Source: Paraburkholderia hiiakae
GTDB lineage: Bacteria; Pseudomonadota; Gammaproteobacteria; Burkholderiales; Burkholderiaceae
Length of the DNA: 64,000 nucleotides
NCBI RefSeq assembly: GCF_904848665.1
Contig: NZ_CAJHCQ010000020.1
Location: 1-64,000, forward strand
Reading direction: 5' to 3'
A program made the position numbers and the translations under genes. Of this stretch, positions 53,259 to 61,585 are shown in pieces. A model generated the notes under the pieces. That model was not told the DNA's origin and made no database searches. It saw only the letters and a program-made list of their open reading frames with translations. Each line of letters begins with the position of its first letter. The stretch's first letter is position 1.

Positions 53259-55538
53259 ATGATTGCTGACCGGCCCGAGCGGCCAGACGAACGCACCCCC
53301 CTGCCGCCCCTTGCCGACGACGCCCCGTTTCCGGCCGCGCCGGGCCACGACTTCACGGTGCGCCGACGCACGTTGCTCGCGCTGCTCGTCGCGGCAATCG
53401 TGCTGCCGTGCATCTACGTGGCCGCCATGGCATACAGCGACCTGAGCGCGCGCGAAGCCGACGCCACCGACACCACGCTGCGCACCGTGCGCGTGGCCGA
53501 AGAGCACGCGCTCAAGGTGTTCGACATGAACGAGGCGCTCGACGCGCGCGTGGTCGACCTCGTGCGCGGCCTGAACGACGACGGCATCCGCGCCAGCGAG
53601 CCGCAGATCCACGAGAAACTCGACGCGATCGGCGGCGGTTACCCGCAGGTGGCCGCGGTGTCGATTTTCGGGAGCGACGGTGGCCTGCTCGCGAGCAGCC
53701 GCTACTCGCCGCCGCCGTCGGTGTCGATCGCCGCGCGCGACGACTTCACCGGCATCCGCGACGGCCGCGTGATCGACCACGTCTCGCGCGTGATGCAGAG
53801 CCAGGTGAGCGGCGAGACCGTGTTCAACATGGGCGTGGCGCGTCTGAACGACGCCGGCGCGTTCGCGGGTCTTGTCTCGGTCGCGTTGCGCCCCGGCTAT
53901 TTCAGCTCGTTCTACCGCGACCTGCTCGGCCCCGATTCGCCGATGTCGCTCGGCCTCGTGCGCAGCGACGGCACGATCCTCGCCTTCGATCCGCCGCCGC
54001 GCGCTGACGCGTCGGTGATCACGCCGCGCTCGCCGCTTGGCGCAGCGCTGCTGCGCGGCACGGAGTCCGGCGTCGTGCGCATGCATTCCACGCTGCTCGA
54101 CAGCAACGTGATCCTCGCGTTCCGGCGCGTGGGCGCATACCCCGTCTACGTGACCTGCGCGTATCGCACACCGGCGATCTGGGCGGCCTGGTACCGGCAT
54201 CTGAGCGTGCTCATCATCTCGATGTTCACGCCGTCGATCGCGCTGTGGTGCGTGATCTGGCTTTCGCTGCGGCGCCTCGCCGCCGAAGAGGAGGCGTGGG
54301 AGCGCTGGCAGGCCGAAGCCTCGATGCGCCGTTCGATCGAATCCGCCTACCGGCAATCGCGCAAGATGGAAGCGCTCGGCAACCTCGTGGGCAGTGTCGC
54401 GCACGACTTCAACAACCTGCTGATGATCGTCTCGGCCAACGTGCAGATCGCGCGGCGGCGCGGCGCGGCAGGCTTCGAGCGCGAACTCTCGGCGGTCGAG
54501 CGCGCGCTCAAGAGCGGCCAGTCGCTCACGCGCCAGTTGCTCGGTGTGGCGCGCAAGCAGCCGCTGCGCAATGAAACGATCCATGTGGGGCGCTGGCTGC
54601 CTGCGGCCCGCGAACTGTTGCGCGCGTCGCTGGGCGCGAAGGTATCGCTCGTCGTCAACGTCGATGACGACGTGTGGCCCGTGCTCGTCGATGTGGCCGA
54701 ATTCGAACTTGCGCTCATCAATCTCGCCGTGAATGCGCGCGACGCGATGCCTAACGGCGGCCGCTTCACCGTGCGTGCGCGCAACATCAGCTTCCGGCCC
54801 GACGAAGGTCTTCCGCTCGACGGCGACTTCGTGCACGTCATGCTCGAAGACACCGGCACAGGCATGCCGCCGGACGTGCTCGCGCGCGCGTTCGAGCCGC
54901 TCTACACGACCAAATCGAAGGGCACGGGCACCGGTCTCGGGCTGCCGCAGGTGTTTGCGTTCTGCGAGCGCACAGGCGGTCTCGCCGCGATCGACAGCGC
55001 GATTGGCGCGGGCACGACGGTGCATCTGTATCTGCCGCGCTCGCTCGCCGAGCCGCCCGCGCAACGTCCGAGCGAGCCGCGCGAGGAGAGCGCCCAGGTG
55101 CAGCATGGGCTGAACGTGCTGCTCGTGGAGGACAACGACGAAGTTGCGGCCGGCACCGAGGCGCTCCTGCAGATGATGGGCCACCGCGTGACCTGCGCGA
55201 GCGATGCGGTGAGCGCGCTGCAACGGGTCGAAGCGCCGCTTGCCGAGGGCGAGCACACCCCGCGCTTCGACCTCGTGCTTTCCGACATCCACATGCCGGG
55301 GACGATGAACGGCATCGATCTGGCCGAGGCGCTGCAGGGGCTCGAGCCGGAACTGCCCGTGATCCTCGTGACGGGTTACGCGGAGGAGCTCGAGCGCACG
55401 CGCAATGCCGATGTGCGTGTGCTATCGAAGCCGTTCGACATCGCGCTGCTGGAGAAAATGCTCGAGGCGATTCGCGAGGACCGCCAGGCGCGTGCGAAGC
55501 GCGACCACGACACGACACTCCAGAGCCCCCGGGCATGA
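53259..55538 (+). CDS. Hybrid sensor histidine kinase with C-terminal receiver
   Basis: 759 aa. TM helix (about 32-52), periplasmic PDC/Cache-type sensor to about 305, second TM (about 312-335), then dimerisation with His in GSVAHDFNNLLMIV, HATPase (NLAVNARDAMPNGG and DTGTGMPPDV), and a C-terminal receiver (VEDNDEVAAG, phospho-Asp in LVLSDIHMPG, Lys in VLSKPFD). There is no HPt domain here. It is divergent from the receiver/CheC/GGDEF operon. Confidence 0.92.
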   Translation: MIADRPERPDERTPLPPLADDAPFPAAPGHDFTVRRRTLLALLVAAIVLPCIYVAAMAYSDLSAREADATDTTLRTVRVAEEHALKVFDMNEALDARVVDLVRGLNDDGIRASEPQIHEKLDAIGGGYPQVAAVSIFGSDGGLLASSRYSPPPSVSIAARDDFTGIRDGRVIDHVSRVMQSQVSGETVFNMGVARLNDAGAFAGLVSVALRPGYFSSFYRDLLGPDSPMSLGLVRSDGTILAFDPPPRADASVITPRSPLGAALLRGTESGVVRMHSTLLDSNVILAFRRVGAYPVYVTCAYRTPAIWAAWYRHLSVLIISMFTPSIALWCVIWLSLRRLAAEEEAWERWQAEASMRRSIESAYRQSRKMEALGNLVGSVAHDFNNLLMIVSANVQIARRRGAAGFERELSAVERALKSGQSLTRQLLGVARKQPLRNETIHVGRWLPAARELLRASLGAKVSLVVNVDDDVWPVLVDVAEFELALINLAVNARDAMPNGGRFTVRARNISFRPDEGLPLDGDFVHVMLEDTGTGMPPDVLARAFEPLYTTKSKGTGTGLGLPQVFAFCERTGGLAAIDSAIGAGTTVHLYLPRSLAEPPAQRPSEPREESAQVQHGLNVLLVEDNDEVAAGTEALLQMMGHRVTCASDAVSALQRVEAPLAEGEHTPRFDLVLSDIHMPGTMNGIDLAEALQGLEPELPVILVTGYAEELERTRNADVRVLSKPFDIALLEKMLEAIREDRQARAKRDHDTTLQSPRA

Positions 55539-55715
55539 CAGGACGGGCGTGACGAACCTCGCGGCACGAGGATTGCGGCAGGCAGCGCGACCCGCAGAAT
55601 CAGGCGGTTAGACGTCACGCACGGCATGCGCCAACCGATGCACCGGCGAAGCACGATCAACGCACAATCGGCGCATGATGTAAGCGGGCGTCACCATCTG
55701 GCGAAGGAGGCTGCC

Positions 55716-56435
55716 ATGAAACAGACCGTGACCGGCGTTTTTCAAACCTACGACGAAGCACGCCATGCGCAGGACGCGCTGCTGCAACGCGGCTTCGCGG
55801 CGAGCGACATCGACCTGCCGGTGCGCACAGAGGGCGTGCTCGCTGGCATCGAGCGGCTCGTGGGAAGTTTTTTCTCGACGACGGGCGACGTGCGCCGAAC
55901 CACCGAGGCTCAGACCGGCATGACGCCGCCGCCGGGCGAATCGGTGCGCATCGGCGTGCATGTGAGCGACGAGGCGCACGCCAATCTCGCGTACGAGACG
56001 CTGCGCGAGGAGCACGCGACGGACGTCGCGCTGCGCGGCACACCGTGGGCGTGGCCAGCGACGGACAGTCCAGTCGCGCGCGAGCACTCGGCGCTCGATG
56101 AACTGGGTCTCTCCGAGTTCGCCGATGCCCTGCGCCGCCGTGGCGCGCAAACGGAAGCCGCGCGCGAACAAACCGCTGTCGAGCCCACGCTCGACCCCAC
56201 CGTCGAACCGATGCGGCAGACGAGCGAGGCCGAGGCGACCGTGCTCACTGCCGCAAGCGCGCCCGGCGCCGGAGCGGTGATGGGCGCACATCATGTGGAC
56301 GTTCCAGCCGCGCCCGAAGCGACGCGGCCCGCCGCGGGCGCCGCGCCGCAGATTCCGGACGAATTCCTCGAATACGAGGAAGACACGCCCGATCATCACA
56401 AGGACATGCCGGGGCAGCGTCGCACGTTGCATTGA
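55716..56435 (+). CDS. YflT-like general stress domain protein
   Basis: 239 aa. The first about 110 residues look like the general-stress YflT/17M-like domain (GVFQTYDEARHAQDALLQRGFAASDIDLP, core named). The remainder is Ala/Glu/Pro-rich and probably disordered, ending in an acidic patch (EFLEYEEDTPDHHKD). An AAGGAGG site lies seven bases before the start. The function is unknown; relatives are induced by stress. Confidence 0.65.
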   Translation: MKQTVTGVFQTYDEARHAQDALLQRGFAASDIDLPVRTEGVLAGIERLVGSFFSTTGDVRRTTEAQTGMTPPPGESVRIGVHVSDEAHANLAYETLREEHATDVALRGTPWAWPATDSPVAREHSALDELGLSEFADALRRRGAQTEAAREQTAVEPTLDPTVEPMRQTSEAEATVLTAASAPGAGAVMGAHHVDVPAAPEATRPAAGAAPQIPDEFLEYEEDTPDHHKDMPGQRRTLH

Positions 56436-56473
56436 ACCCATTCTCGCAGTGGGGCGTTCGGCGTGATCAGGCG

Positions 56474-57028
56474 TCAGCGGCCGAGTTGGCGCTTGATCCA
56501 GGCCACGTACGTATCGACGAAGCGTTGCAGGAACTTGCGCGTGTCGTCGCTTACGATCTCGCCTTTCTCGTTGATGCGGTTCGTGTCGTGCTTGATGAAC
56601 ATCTCGGGCTGACCGAGCACCACGACGTCGAGATAGGCGAGCACGTTACGTAGATGTTGTTGCGAAAGCGCCGTGCCGGTCGCCCCCGGCGACGTACCGA
56701 GCACCGCGCCCGGCTTGCCGCGCCACACATTCGCGCCCCACGGCCGCGAACCCCAGTCGAGCGCATTTTTCAGCCCGCCCGGAATCGAGCGGTTGTATTC
56801 GGGCGTGACGAAGAGCAGCCCGTCGGCGGCTTCGACCTGCTGCTTGAAGCGGCGCGCCACCTCGGGATAGTCCGCGTCGTATTCCTGGCTGTAGAGCGGC
56901 AGCACACCGATGTCCAGGTACTCGAAAGTGAATTCAGCGGGGGCCAGCGACGTCACTGCGTGCGCGAGTTGTCGATTGAATGAATCCTTGCGGAGACTGC
57001 CAACCACAACTGCGATCTTGTAGGCCAT
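56474..57028 (-). CDS. NADPH-dependent FMN reductase (chromate/quinone reductase-like)
   Basis: 184 aa flavodoxin-like. FMN-binding GSLRKDSFNRQLA and TPEYNRSIPGGLKNALDWGSRP match the ChrR/YieF group that reduces quinones and chromate. It is a soluble dimeric or tetrameric enzyme. The 332-base upstream region contains three DnaA boxes. Confidence 0.9.
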   Translation of the reverse strand: MAYKIAVVVGSLRKDSFNRQLAHAVTSLAPAEFTFEYLDIGVLPLYSQEYDADYPEVARRFKQQVEAADGLLFVTPEYNRSIPGGLKNALDWGSRPWGANVWRGKPGAVLGTSPGATGTALSQQHLRNVLAYLDVVVLGQPEMFIKHDTNRINEKGEIVSDDTRKFLQRFVDTYVAWIKRQLGR

Positions 57029-57360
57029 TTCGGTTTCCTCGGAGGTGCGCGCGATGCGCATCGAAAAGAAACATCATCATAGACGCGCGCGCATTCCGCC
57101 GACGCCCACGCGCGCGGGCCTGGCCAGTAACCGCGCGCCGTTGTGGATAACCGGGGGTAACGCGAATTTATCCACAGTTTTTGGGCATAAGTTTGTGGAC
57201 AACTTGCGTGGAGAGCCGATGGATACGGGCCTCGCGTGGGATTCGTCTGCAGGTTAGCAAATATGCAATTTCCACGCGTGCATGGCGTTGATTGCGTCTT
57301 GTCCATGCACGCGGGCGCTCGCGATTCGCTCGCTTTTAGCGCGTGAGCAACCCAGCGATT
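57029..57360. other. Intergenic region with DnaA-box cluster
   Basis: 332 bases between the FMN reductase start and the end of the arsC-like gene, both minus strand. It holds the three DnaA boxes at 57142-57202 and must contain the reductase promoter. Nothing else is evident. Confidence 0.5.
57142..57202. promoter_or_regulatory. Three DnaA boxes at exact 26-base intervals
   Basis: TGTGGATAA at 57142-57150 (reverse), TTATCCACA at 57168-57176 (forward), and TGTGGACAA at 57194-57202 (reverse, one mismatch). The first two are exact consensus. Orientation alternates and start-to-start spacing is 26 bases both times. It lies 0.7-0.9 kb from the parS sites and about 5 kb from the iteron field. It could titrate DnaA, form part of the origin, or regulate the FMN reductase gene. 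Confidence 0.7.
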
Positions 57361-57714
57361 TCAACCGAGTAGTGCCGCGACGTTTTCGGTTGGGCGGCCG
57401 ATCACGGCGCGGCCGTCGCGTACGACGATGGGTCGCTGCAACAGAATCGGATGCCGCACGATTGCTTCGTATAACTGATCATCTGTCACACCAAGTGCAT
57501 CAAGACCGAGCTCCGTGTACTCGGTTTCACCGGTGCGGATCATGTCGAGCAGCGGGCCGCCTAGCATCGCGTGCAGCGCCTGTAGTTGGTCGACGGTGAG
57601 CGGCTCCTTTAGGTATTCGATTACTTCGACTGGTTCGTTCGCCGTCGAGGCGGACACCAGTTCGCAAGCCGCGCGGGACTTGGAGCAGCGGGGGTTATGG
57701 TAGATCGTGATCAT
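57361..57714 (-). CDS. arsC: ArsC-family (glutaredoxin-coupled) arsenate reductase-like protein
   Basis: A 117-aa ArsC/Spx-fold protein. The active-site Cys is in NPRCSKSRAACELV near residue 10, with the family Arg in HPILLQRPIVVRDGRAVIGRP. It would reduce arsenate with glutathione/glutaredoxin. There is no ars operon around it, so the role may be broader thiol chemistry. Confidence 0.87.
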   Translation of the reverse strand: MITIYHNPRCSKSRAACELVSASTANEPVEVIEYLKEPLTVDQLQALHAMLGGPLLDMIRTGETEYTELGLDALGVTDDQLYEAIVRHPILLQRPIVVRDGRAVIGRPTENVAALLG

Positions 57715-57935
57715 GACGCCTGACGTACGAGAGGGGAGTGGTGGGCGAGCCTCGGTGAGGCCGGGGAATCATCGTGATTTTACCGGGGGTGGGCTGATAG
57801 GCGTTTGAAGTCTCGGTCGAGAAAGGCCTGACTCCTTTACCAGGTTTGCTGCCATGTGGCCGCGCAAGGGATTCGCGGTGAGGTCTCTCGGTCACGCGCT
57901 TGTGAGAGGTGGAAAGGCGACGGGCGTGGGGCTGA

Positions 57936-57951
57936 CTTTATGCGCATAAAG
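57936..57951. promoter_or_regulatory. parS site 1
   Basis: Perfect 16-base palindrome CTTTATGCGCATAAAG. Core TTTATGCGCATAAA is identical in all three copies of this region and, from memory, is the centromere core of Burkholderia chromosome 2. Expected to be bound by the ParB at 58892. Confidence 0.8.
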
Positions 57952-58085
57952 AGCAGTGACGCACGCGCGGTTATCTTTCGGTGCGCGTGCTATTCATCGA
58001 TGTGCGCCACGCATCGGAGGCGTCGTCGAGGGGACGCCACAACCGCACGCGACCGCTTCACAGCATCTCCATACCTTCGCGCCAG

Positions 58086-58101
58086 CTTTATGCGCATAAA
58101 C
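58086..58101. promoter_or_regulatory. parS site 2
   Basis: CTTTATGCGCATAAAC: the 14-base core is perfectly palindromic, with asymmetric outer bases. It lies 104 bases before the parA start. Confidence 0.8.
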
Positions 58102-58204
58102 CTAGTCCGAATGGCTAATTCGGCTGCGAATTCCGCCAAAAATCATTGAACTGAAAAACATTCCAGGTAAAATCCCAAGCTAATAGCAAAAAGGAGAATA
58201 CCAA

Positions 58205-58867
58205 TTGGCAGCAGAGATAATCGCAGTCACGCAACAAAAGGGCGGGGTCGGTAAGAGCACGATCGCGATGCATCTCGGCGCGGCCTTCCACGAAAAGGGG
58301 AAGCGGGTGCTCGTCGTGGATGCGGACGGCCAAAACACGCTGATCCATTGGGCCAGCGCGTCAGCCGATGGTGACAGCGGCATCCCGTTCCCGGTGGTCA
58401 ATCTCTCCGAGGCCGGTGGCCAGATCCACCGGGAGATCAAGAAGTTCATCAACGACTACGACGTGATCGTGGTGGACTGCCCGCCGTCGATCACCGAGAA
58501 GGTCTCCGGCGTGGTGCTGTTGGCCGCGACCGTCGCCGTCATTCCGACTTCGTCCTCTCCGGCCGATTACTGGTCGAGTGTTGGTCTCGTGAAACTCATC
58601 CAGCAAGCCCAGGTCATGAACGAAGATCTGCGCGCCGTATTCCTGCTGAACAAGACCGAAGAGAAGCGCATGCTCACACGCGAGCTGAAGCGCGCCCTTG
58701 AAGAACTCGGTTTCCCACTGCTCAGAACGCAGATTCCCACACGTGAGGCGTACAAGCAGGCGATGGCATTGGGCCAGACGGTTCTGCAAATGAACGACCG
58801 TGGCGCTCGCCTTGCCGCAGTGGAAGTGCGCGCATGCGCCGACGAAATCGCGGCGATGCTCCCCTGA
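58205..58867 (+). CDS. parA: Chromosome/plasmid partitioning ATPase ParA
   Basis: A 220-aa small ParA/MinD-type ATPase that moves the replicon on the nucleoid. Deviant Walker A is QQKGGVGKST; other ATP motifs are VVDADGQNT and IVVDCPPS. It lacks the N-terminal HTH of type Ia ParA proteins. The start is TTG at 58205, decided by AAGGAG at 58191-58196 eight bases upstream. It precedes parB with a parS between. Confidence 0.95.
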   Translation: MAAEIIAVTQQKGGVGKSTIAMHLGAAFHEKGKRVLVVDADGQNTLIHWASASADGDSGIPFPVVNLSEAGGQIHREIKKFINDYDVIVVDCPPSITEKVSGVVLLAATVAVIPTSSSPADYWSSVGLVKLIQQAQVMNEDLRAVFLLNKTEEKRMLTRELKRALEELGFPLLRTQIPTREAYKQAMALGQTVLQMNDRGARLAAVEVRACADEIAAMLP

Positions 58868-58883
58868 CTTTATGCGCATAAAG
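58868..58883. promoter_or_regulatory. parS site 3 between parA and parB
   Basis: CTTTATGCGCATAAAG directly after the parA stop and nine bases before the parB ATG. ParB bound here could influence parB expression as well as segregation. Confidence 0.8.
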
Positions 58884-58891
58884 GACCCTGA

Positions 58892-59971
58892 ATGAAACCC
58901 TCCCAATTCGCCAAAGGCTTTCAGGCTCGGCCTGATACGACGAGCAGCGAAAAGCGCACGGCACTCGACCGCCTCAACGCCATCGACGGGCTCGTCGAGG
59001 ACAAGCCAAAAACGCGAGAAGTTGCTGGGCGCTCGAGTCAGCCTGCCCTTGTGACTGGCTTCGAATCTGCGGCCGAGACCGTTCTCGACGACGCGCCCGG
59101 CCTCGAGAACGAGTCGGCCGAATACCACGCCTGGCGAGTCGCACACGGCTACCGTCCGGGGCAAATCATCGAGTTGCCGCTCAAGGACATCAAGCCAAGC
59201 CCCTTCAATCCGCGTCACTTTTATCTGAAGGCCTCAATCGCAGAACTGGCTGTCAATCTCGCGAAGCAAGGGCAGCAGCAGGCAATCCATGTGATTCCCG
59301 ACTACGCGGCGCCGGGCAGCTACTACGTGAGCGATGGCGGCCGTCGCGTGCGGGCACTGAAAGAGGCGAACAAGGAAGTCGTCAAGGCGATCGTCGTCGA
59401 TCTGCCGATCGGCATTCAGAGCTACAAGCTCGGTTACGACCTGAACGTTCAGCGCGATTCGCAAACCGTGTTCGATAACGCGGTAGTGTGGAAGCGATTC
59501 ATCGACGAAAAGCATTTTCAGAGTCAGCGTGAGCTTGCCGATCACCTCGGCCTCGACGAATCGACGGTTGCGGTTGCGCTGTCGATCGGCAAGTTGCCGG
59601 AATTGGTCATGCAGGAAATGGTGGCGCGCCCGGACCGGTTTGGCTCGAACATGGCCTATCAGGTCGGGCGTTATCACGGCGCGCGCGGGACCGACGCCAC
59701 ACTGCGTCTCATCAACCGCATCGTTGCCGACGACCTCAGCACGCGTCAGGTAGCGGATATCGTGAAAGGCCGCGCGAGCGCGCAGGAAAGCCCGAAGCCG
59801 GCTGGGCGGCAACGCTACGCGCAACGGCTGGAGATCAAACTGGATGGTGTGGCCGTCGGTGACCTGAAGTCGTACGGGGACGATCGGCTCGAGTTGCGCC
59901 TGAAGGGACTCGCGAAAGATCGACGCGACGCGATCCTTCAGCAGATCGAGCAGATTTTAAAGACGAAATAA
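58892..59971 (+). CDS. parB: Centromere-binding protein ParB
   Basis: 359 aa. N-terminal region with the ParA-contact helix, ParB/Srx CTP-binding domain (SPFNPRHFYLKASIAELA; GGRRVRALKEA replacing the usual GERR box), HTH for parS (QRELADHLGLDESTVAVALSIGKLP), and a C-terminal dimerisation domain. The GGRR variant of box II differs from the common G-E-R-R motif. It binds the TTTATGCGCATAAA palindromes by inference. Confidence 0.94.
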   Translation: MKPSQFAKGFQARPDTTSSEKRTALDRLNAIDGLVEDKPKTREVAGRSSQPALVTGFESAAETVLDDAPGLENESAEYHAWRVAHGYRPGQIIELPLKDIKPSPFNPRHFYLKASIAELAVNLAKQGQQQAIHVIPDYAAPGSYYVSDGGRRVRALKEANKEVVKAIVVDLPIGIQSYKLGYDLNVQRDSQTVFDNAVVWKRFIDEKHFQSQRELADHLGLDESTVAVALSIGKLPELVMQEMVARPDRFGSNMAYQVGRYHGARGTDATLRLINRIVADDLSTRQVADIVKGRASAQESPKPAGRQRYAQRLEIKLDGVAVGDLKSYGDDRLELRLKGLAKDRRDAILQQIEQILKTK

Positions 59972-59985
59972 GTTTGGAAAATTTG

Positions 59986-60018
59986 TCGACGGCTGCCATA
60001 TATCAGGCAGGCCGTCGA
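59986..60018. terminator. Stem-loop between convergent parB and rep
   Basis: Arms TCGACGGC-TGCC / GGCA-(G)-GCCGTCGA with one bulged base and an 8-base loop. It lies just after parB, without a U tract, so it could be a terminator or a structural element. Confidence 0.5.
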
Positions 60019-60105
60019 TGATGGGACCGGATCGTTCGCCTCGCAAATCGGCCAAACGGCCTCACCACCACCGCCGCATTGCGCGGGCCGGCCCGCACAT
60101 GACGG

Positions 60106-61464
60106 TCAGGCCGCGCGAGTCTGGCCCAGCGTGAACGCGAGCAAATCGCCGTCGGTTGGTTCGCCCCAGGTCTTGCGCGCAAGCCAGTCAAAAAACGCCG
60201 TATCGGCCAGCTTCGATTCCAGCCCGCGACGACGCCAGTCATCGCGCAAATGCGACCCCAGCCCCGGCAGTTCATCCGTCTCGAACGACTGACGCGCAAG
60301 CTCGCGCTCCATGTCGCCCTGCTCCTCGTAGAGCGAGCGTGCTTCCTTGCGCCGATAGGCCGCGTATTCATCGAGCAGCCGCGCCTTCCGGTCGTCGGCT
60401 GCTACCGCTGCCGCCGCCCCGCGGCCAACGGCCGGTGCGGCGTCCGCCGCAGTCTCGACCGGCGGCGCATAGCCCTTCTTCAGCGCGTCCTTGAACAGCG
60501 CCGCAGCGCTGCGCACCGGCGGCAAGCTCGTGCTGCGCATACGCTGCTCGGTCAATTGCAACGCGGCGCGAATGCGGTTTTCTTCGCTGTCGGCGTAAAG
60601 GGACTGCGCCTCCTTGAGCGGAATACCGATCTTCACCATGCGGTCGACGAGCGTGCTGTCGAACACATTCGGATGCTCGTCGAGCGCAAGCATCGGCTGC
60701 TTGCGCTCGGTCACGCGAAACTGGATTTCGGCGACACGGCGGCCCTCGCGATGCTCGATCAACTCGACGAAGATGTTCGTCACCGCGTTGACTTCGGCAA
60801 TCGCGGGCCGCAAGTAATCGCGCTTGAAATATTTGTATTCGCGTTTGGCTTCGTCGCCGGCTTCGGTGTCCGGAGTACCGGAAAGGATCGGGCGCCACCA
60901 CTCCCACGTCTCGCGCATCGTCAGATGGCTGGGGTTGGTCAGATAGCGCACGCAGATCTCGTAGAGCGCAAGCCCGGCACTGCTGCGCAACTGGCTCTGG
61001 AACTGCAGGCTCAGACGGGCGTACTGGACCGGATCCAGCAGCTTCTTCTTGATCTTCGGCGCGAACGAGAACTCCACCCAGACGCGGCGGGTTTGCGGAT
61101 CCTCAAGAATTTCCGCGTCCGCAATCAGCGTGGAAATACCCCACTTGCGGCCGGGCTTCTGGCTCGACGTGCCCTGGCTCCACTCGACCTGCACCGACAC
61201 CATACGTCGCAGGTGCTCTTTCACGAGCGCCGTATCGTTCGAATCGAACGCCGAGTTGGCTACGATGTCGGAAAGCAGCGCACGGTAGGTATCGCCAGAC
61301 TCGTCGGCCTGCTGGGCGACGGCCAGCAGGACGTTGAACAGCTTGCGGGTCAGCAGGGTGATCTTGCCGCTCTTCGGCTGGATCGCGATCGCCTCGACGG
61401 CCTTGCGCAATTCCGCCGAGCTGGGGCTTACCACATCGGTCTTTTTCACGCGCTTCGTGGCCAT
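60106..61464 (-). CDS. Replication initiator protein (Rep_3/RepB type)
   Basis: A 452-aa initiator of the Rep_3 class with two winged-helix domains in about residues 30-280 (LTRKLFNVLLAVAQQ, SLQFQSQLRSSAGLALYEIC, WEWWRPIL, YKYFKRDYLRPAIAEVN). Such proteins bind iterons next to their own gene and melt the origin. The C-terminal 130 residues (about 325 on) are an Ala-rich linker and charged helix not normal for short plasmid Rep proteins. It reads away from the iterons. No clear ribosome site is seen before ATG 61464. Confidence 0.88.
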   Translation of the reverse strand: MATKRVKKTDVVSPSSAELRKAVEAIAIQPKSGKITLLTRKLFNVLLAVAQQADESGDTYRALLSDIVANSAFDSNDTALVKEHLRRMVSVQVEWSQGTSSQKPGRKWGISTLIADAEILEDPQTRRVWVEFSFAPKIKKKLLDPVQYARLSLQFQSQLRSSAGLALYEICVRYLTNPSHLTMRETWEWWRPILSGTPDTEAGDEAKREYKYFKRDYLRPAIAEVNAVTNIFVELIEHREGRRVAEIQFRVTERKQPMLALDEHPNVFDSTLVDRMVKIGIPLKEAQSLYADSEENRIRAALQLTEQRMRSTSLPPVRSAAALFKDALKKGYAPPVETAADAAPAVGRGAAAAVAADDRKARLLDEYAAYRRKEARSLYEEQGDMERELARQSFETDELPGLGSHLRDDWRRRGLESKLADTAFFDWLARKTWGEPTDGDLLAFTLGQTRAA

Positions 61465-61585
61465 GCGTCGGGTCGAGGAGAGAATTTCGCGAAAGGATAC
61501 CGTCTGTGGTGATAGGCGTCTATAGGGCCTCTCTCACCATTGCCGGTGATGCGCACATCGCGCGCACCGCTCACCGCGACACCTT

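Larger units (their letters stand above)
57715..58204. other. Centromere-proximal leader region of parAB
   Basis: 490 bases between arsC and parA. It contains two parS-type palindromes and becomes AT-rich from 58100 to 58204, where the parA promoter is expected. The parS site at 58086 is about 100 bases before parA, so ParB binding could also autoregulate. Confidence 0.6.

Noticed and set aside
52986..55292. Long minus-strand frame of 768 codons opposite the hybrid kinase
   Set aside because: It is a GC-bias shadow: His/Arg-rich with no domain, while the plus strand encodes a complete hybrid kinase.
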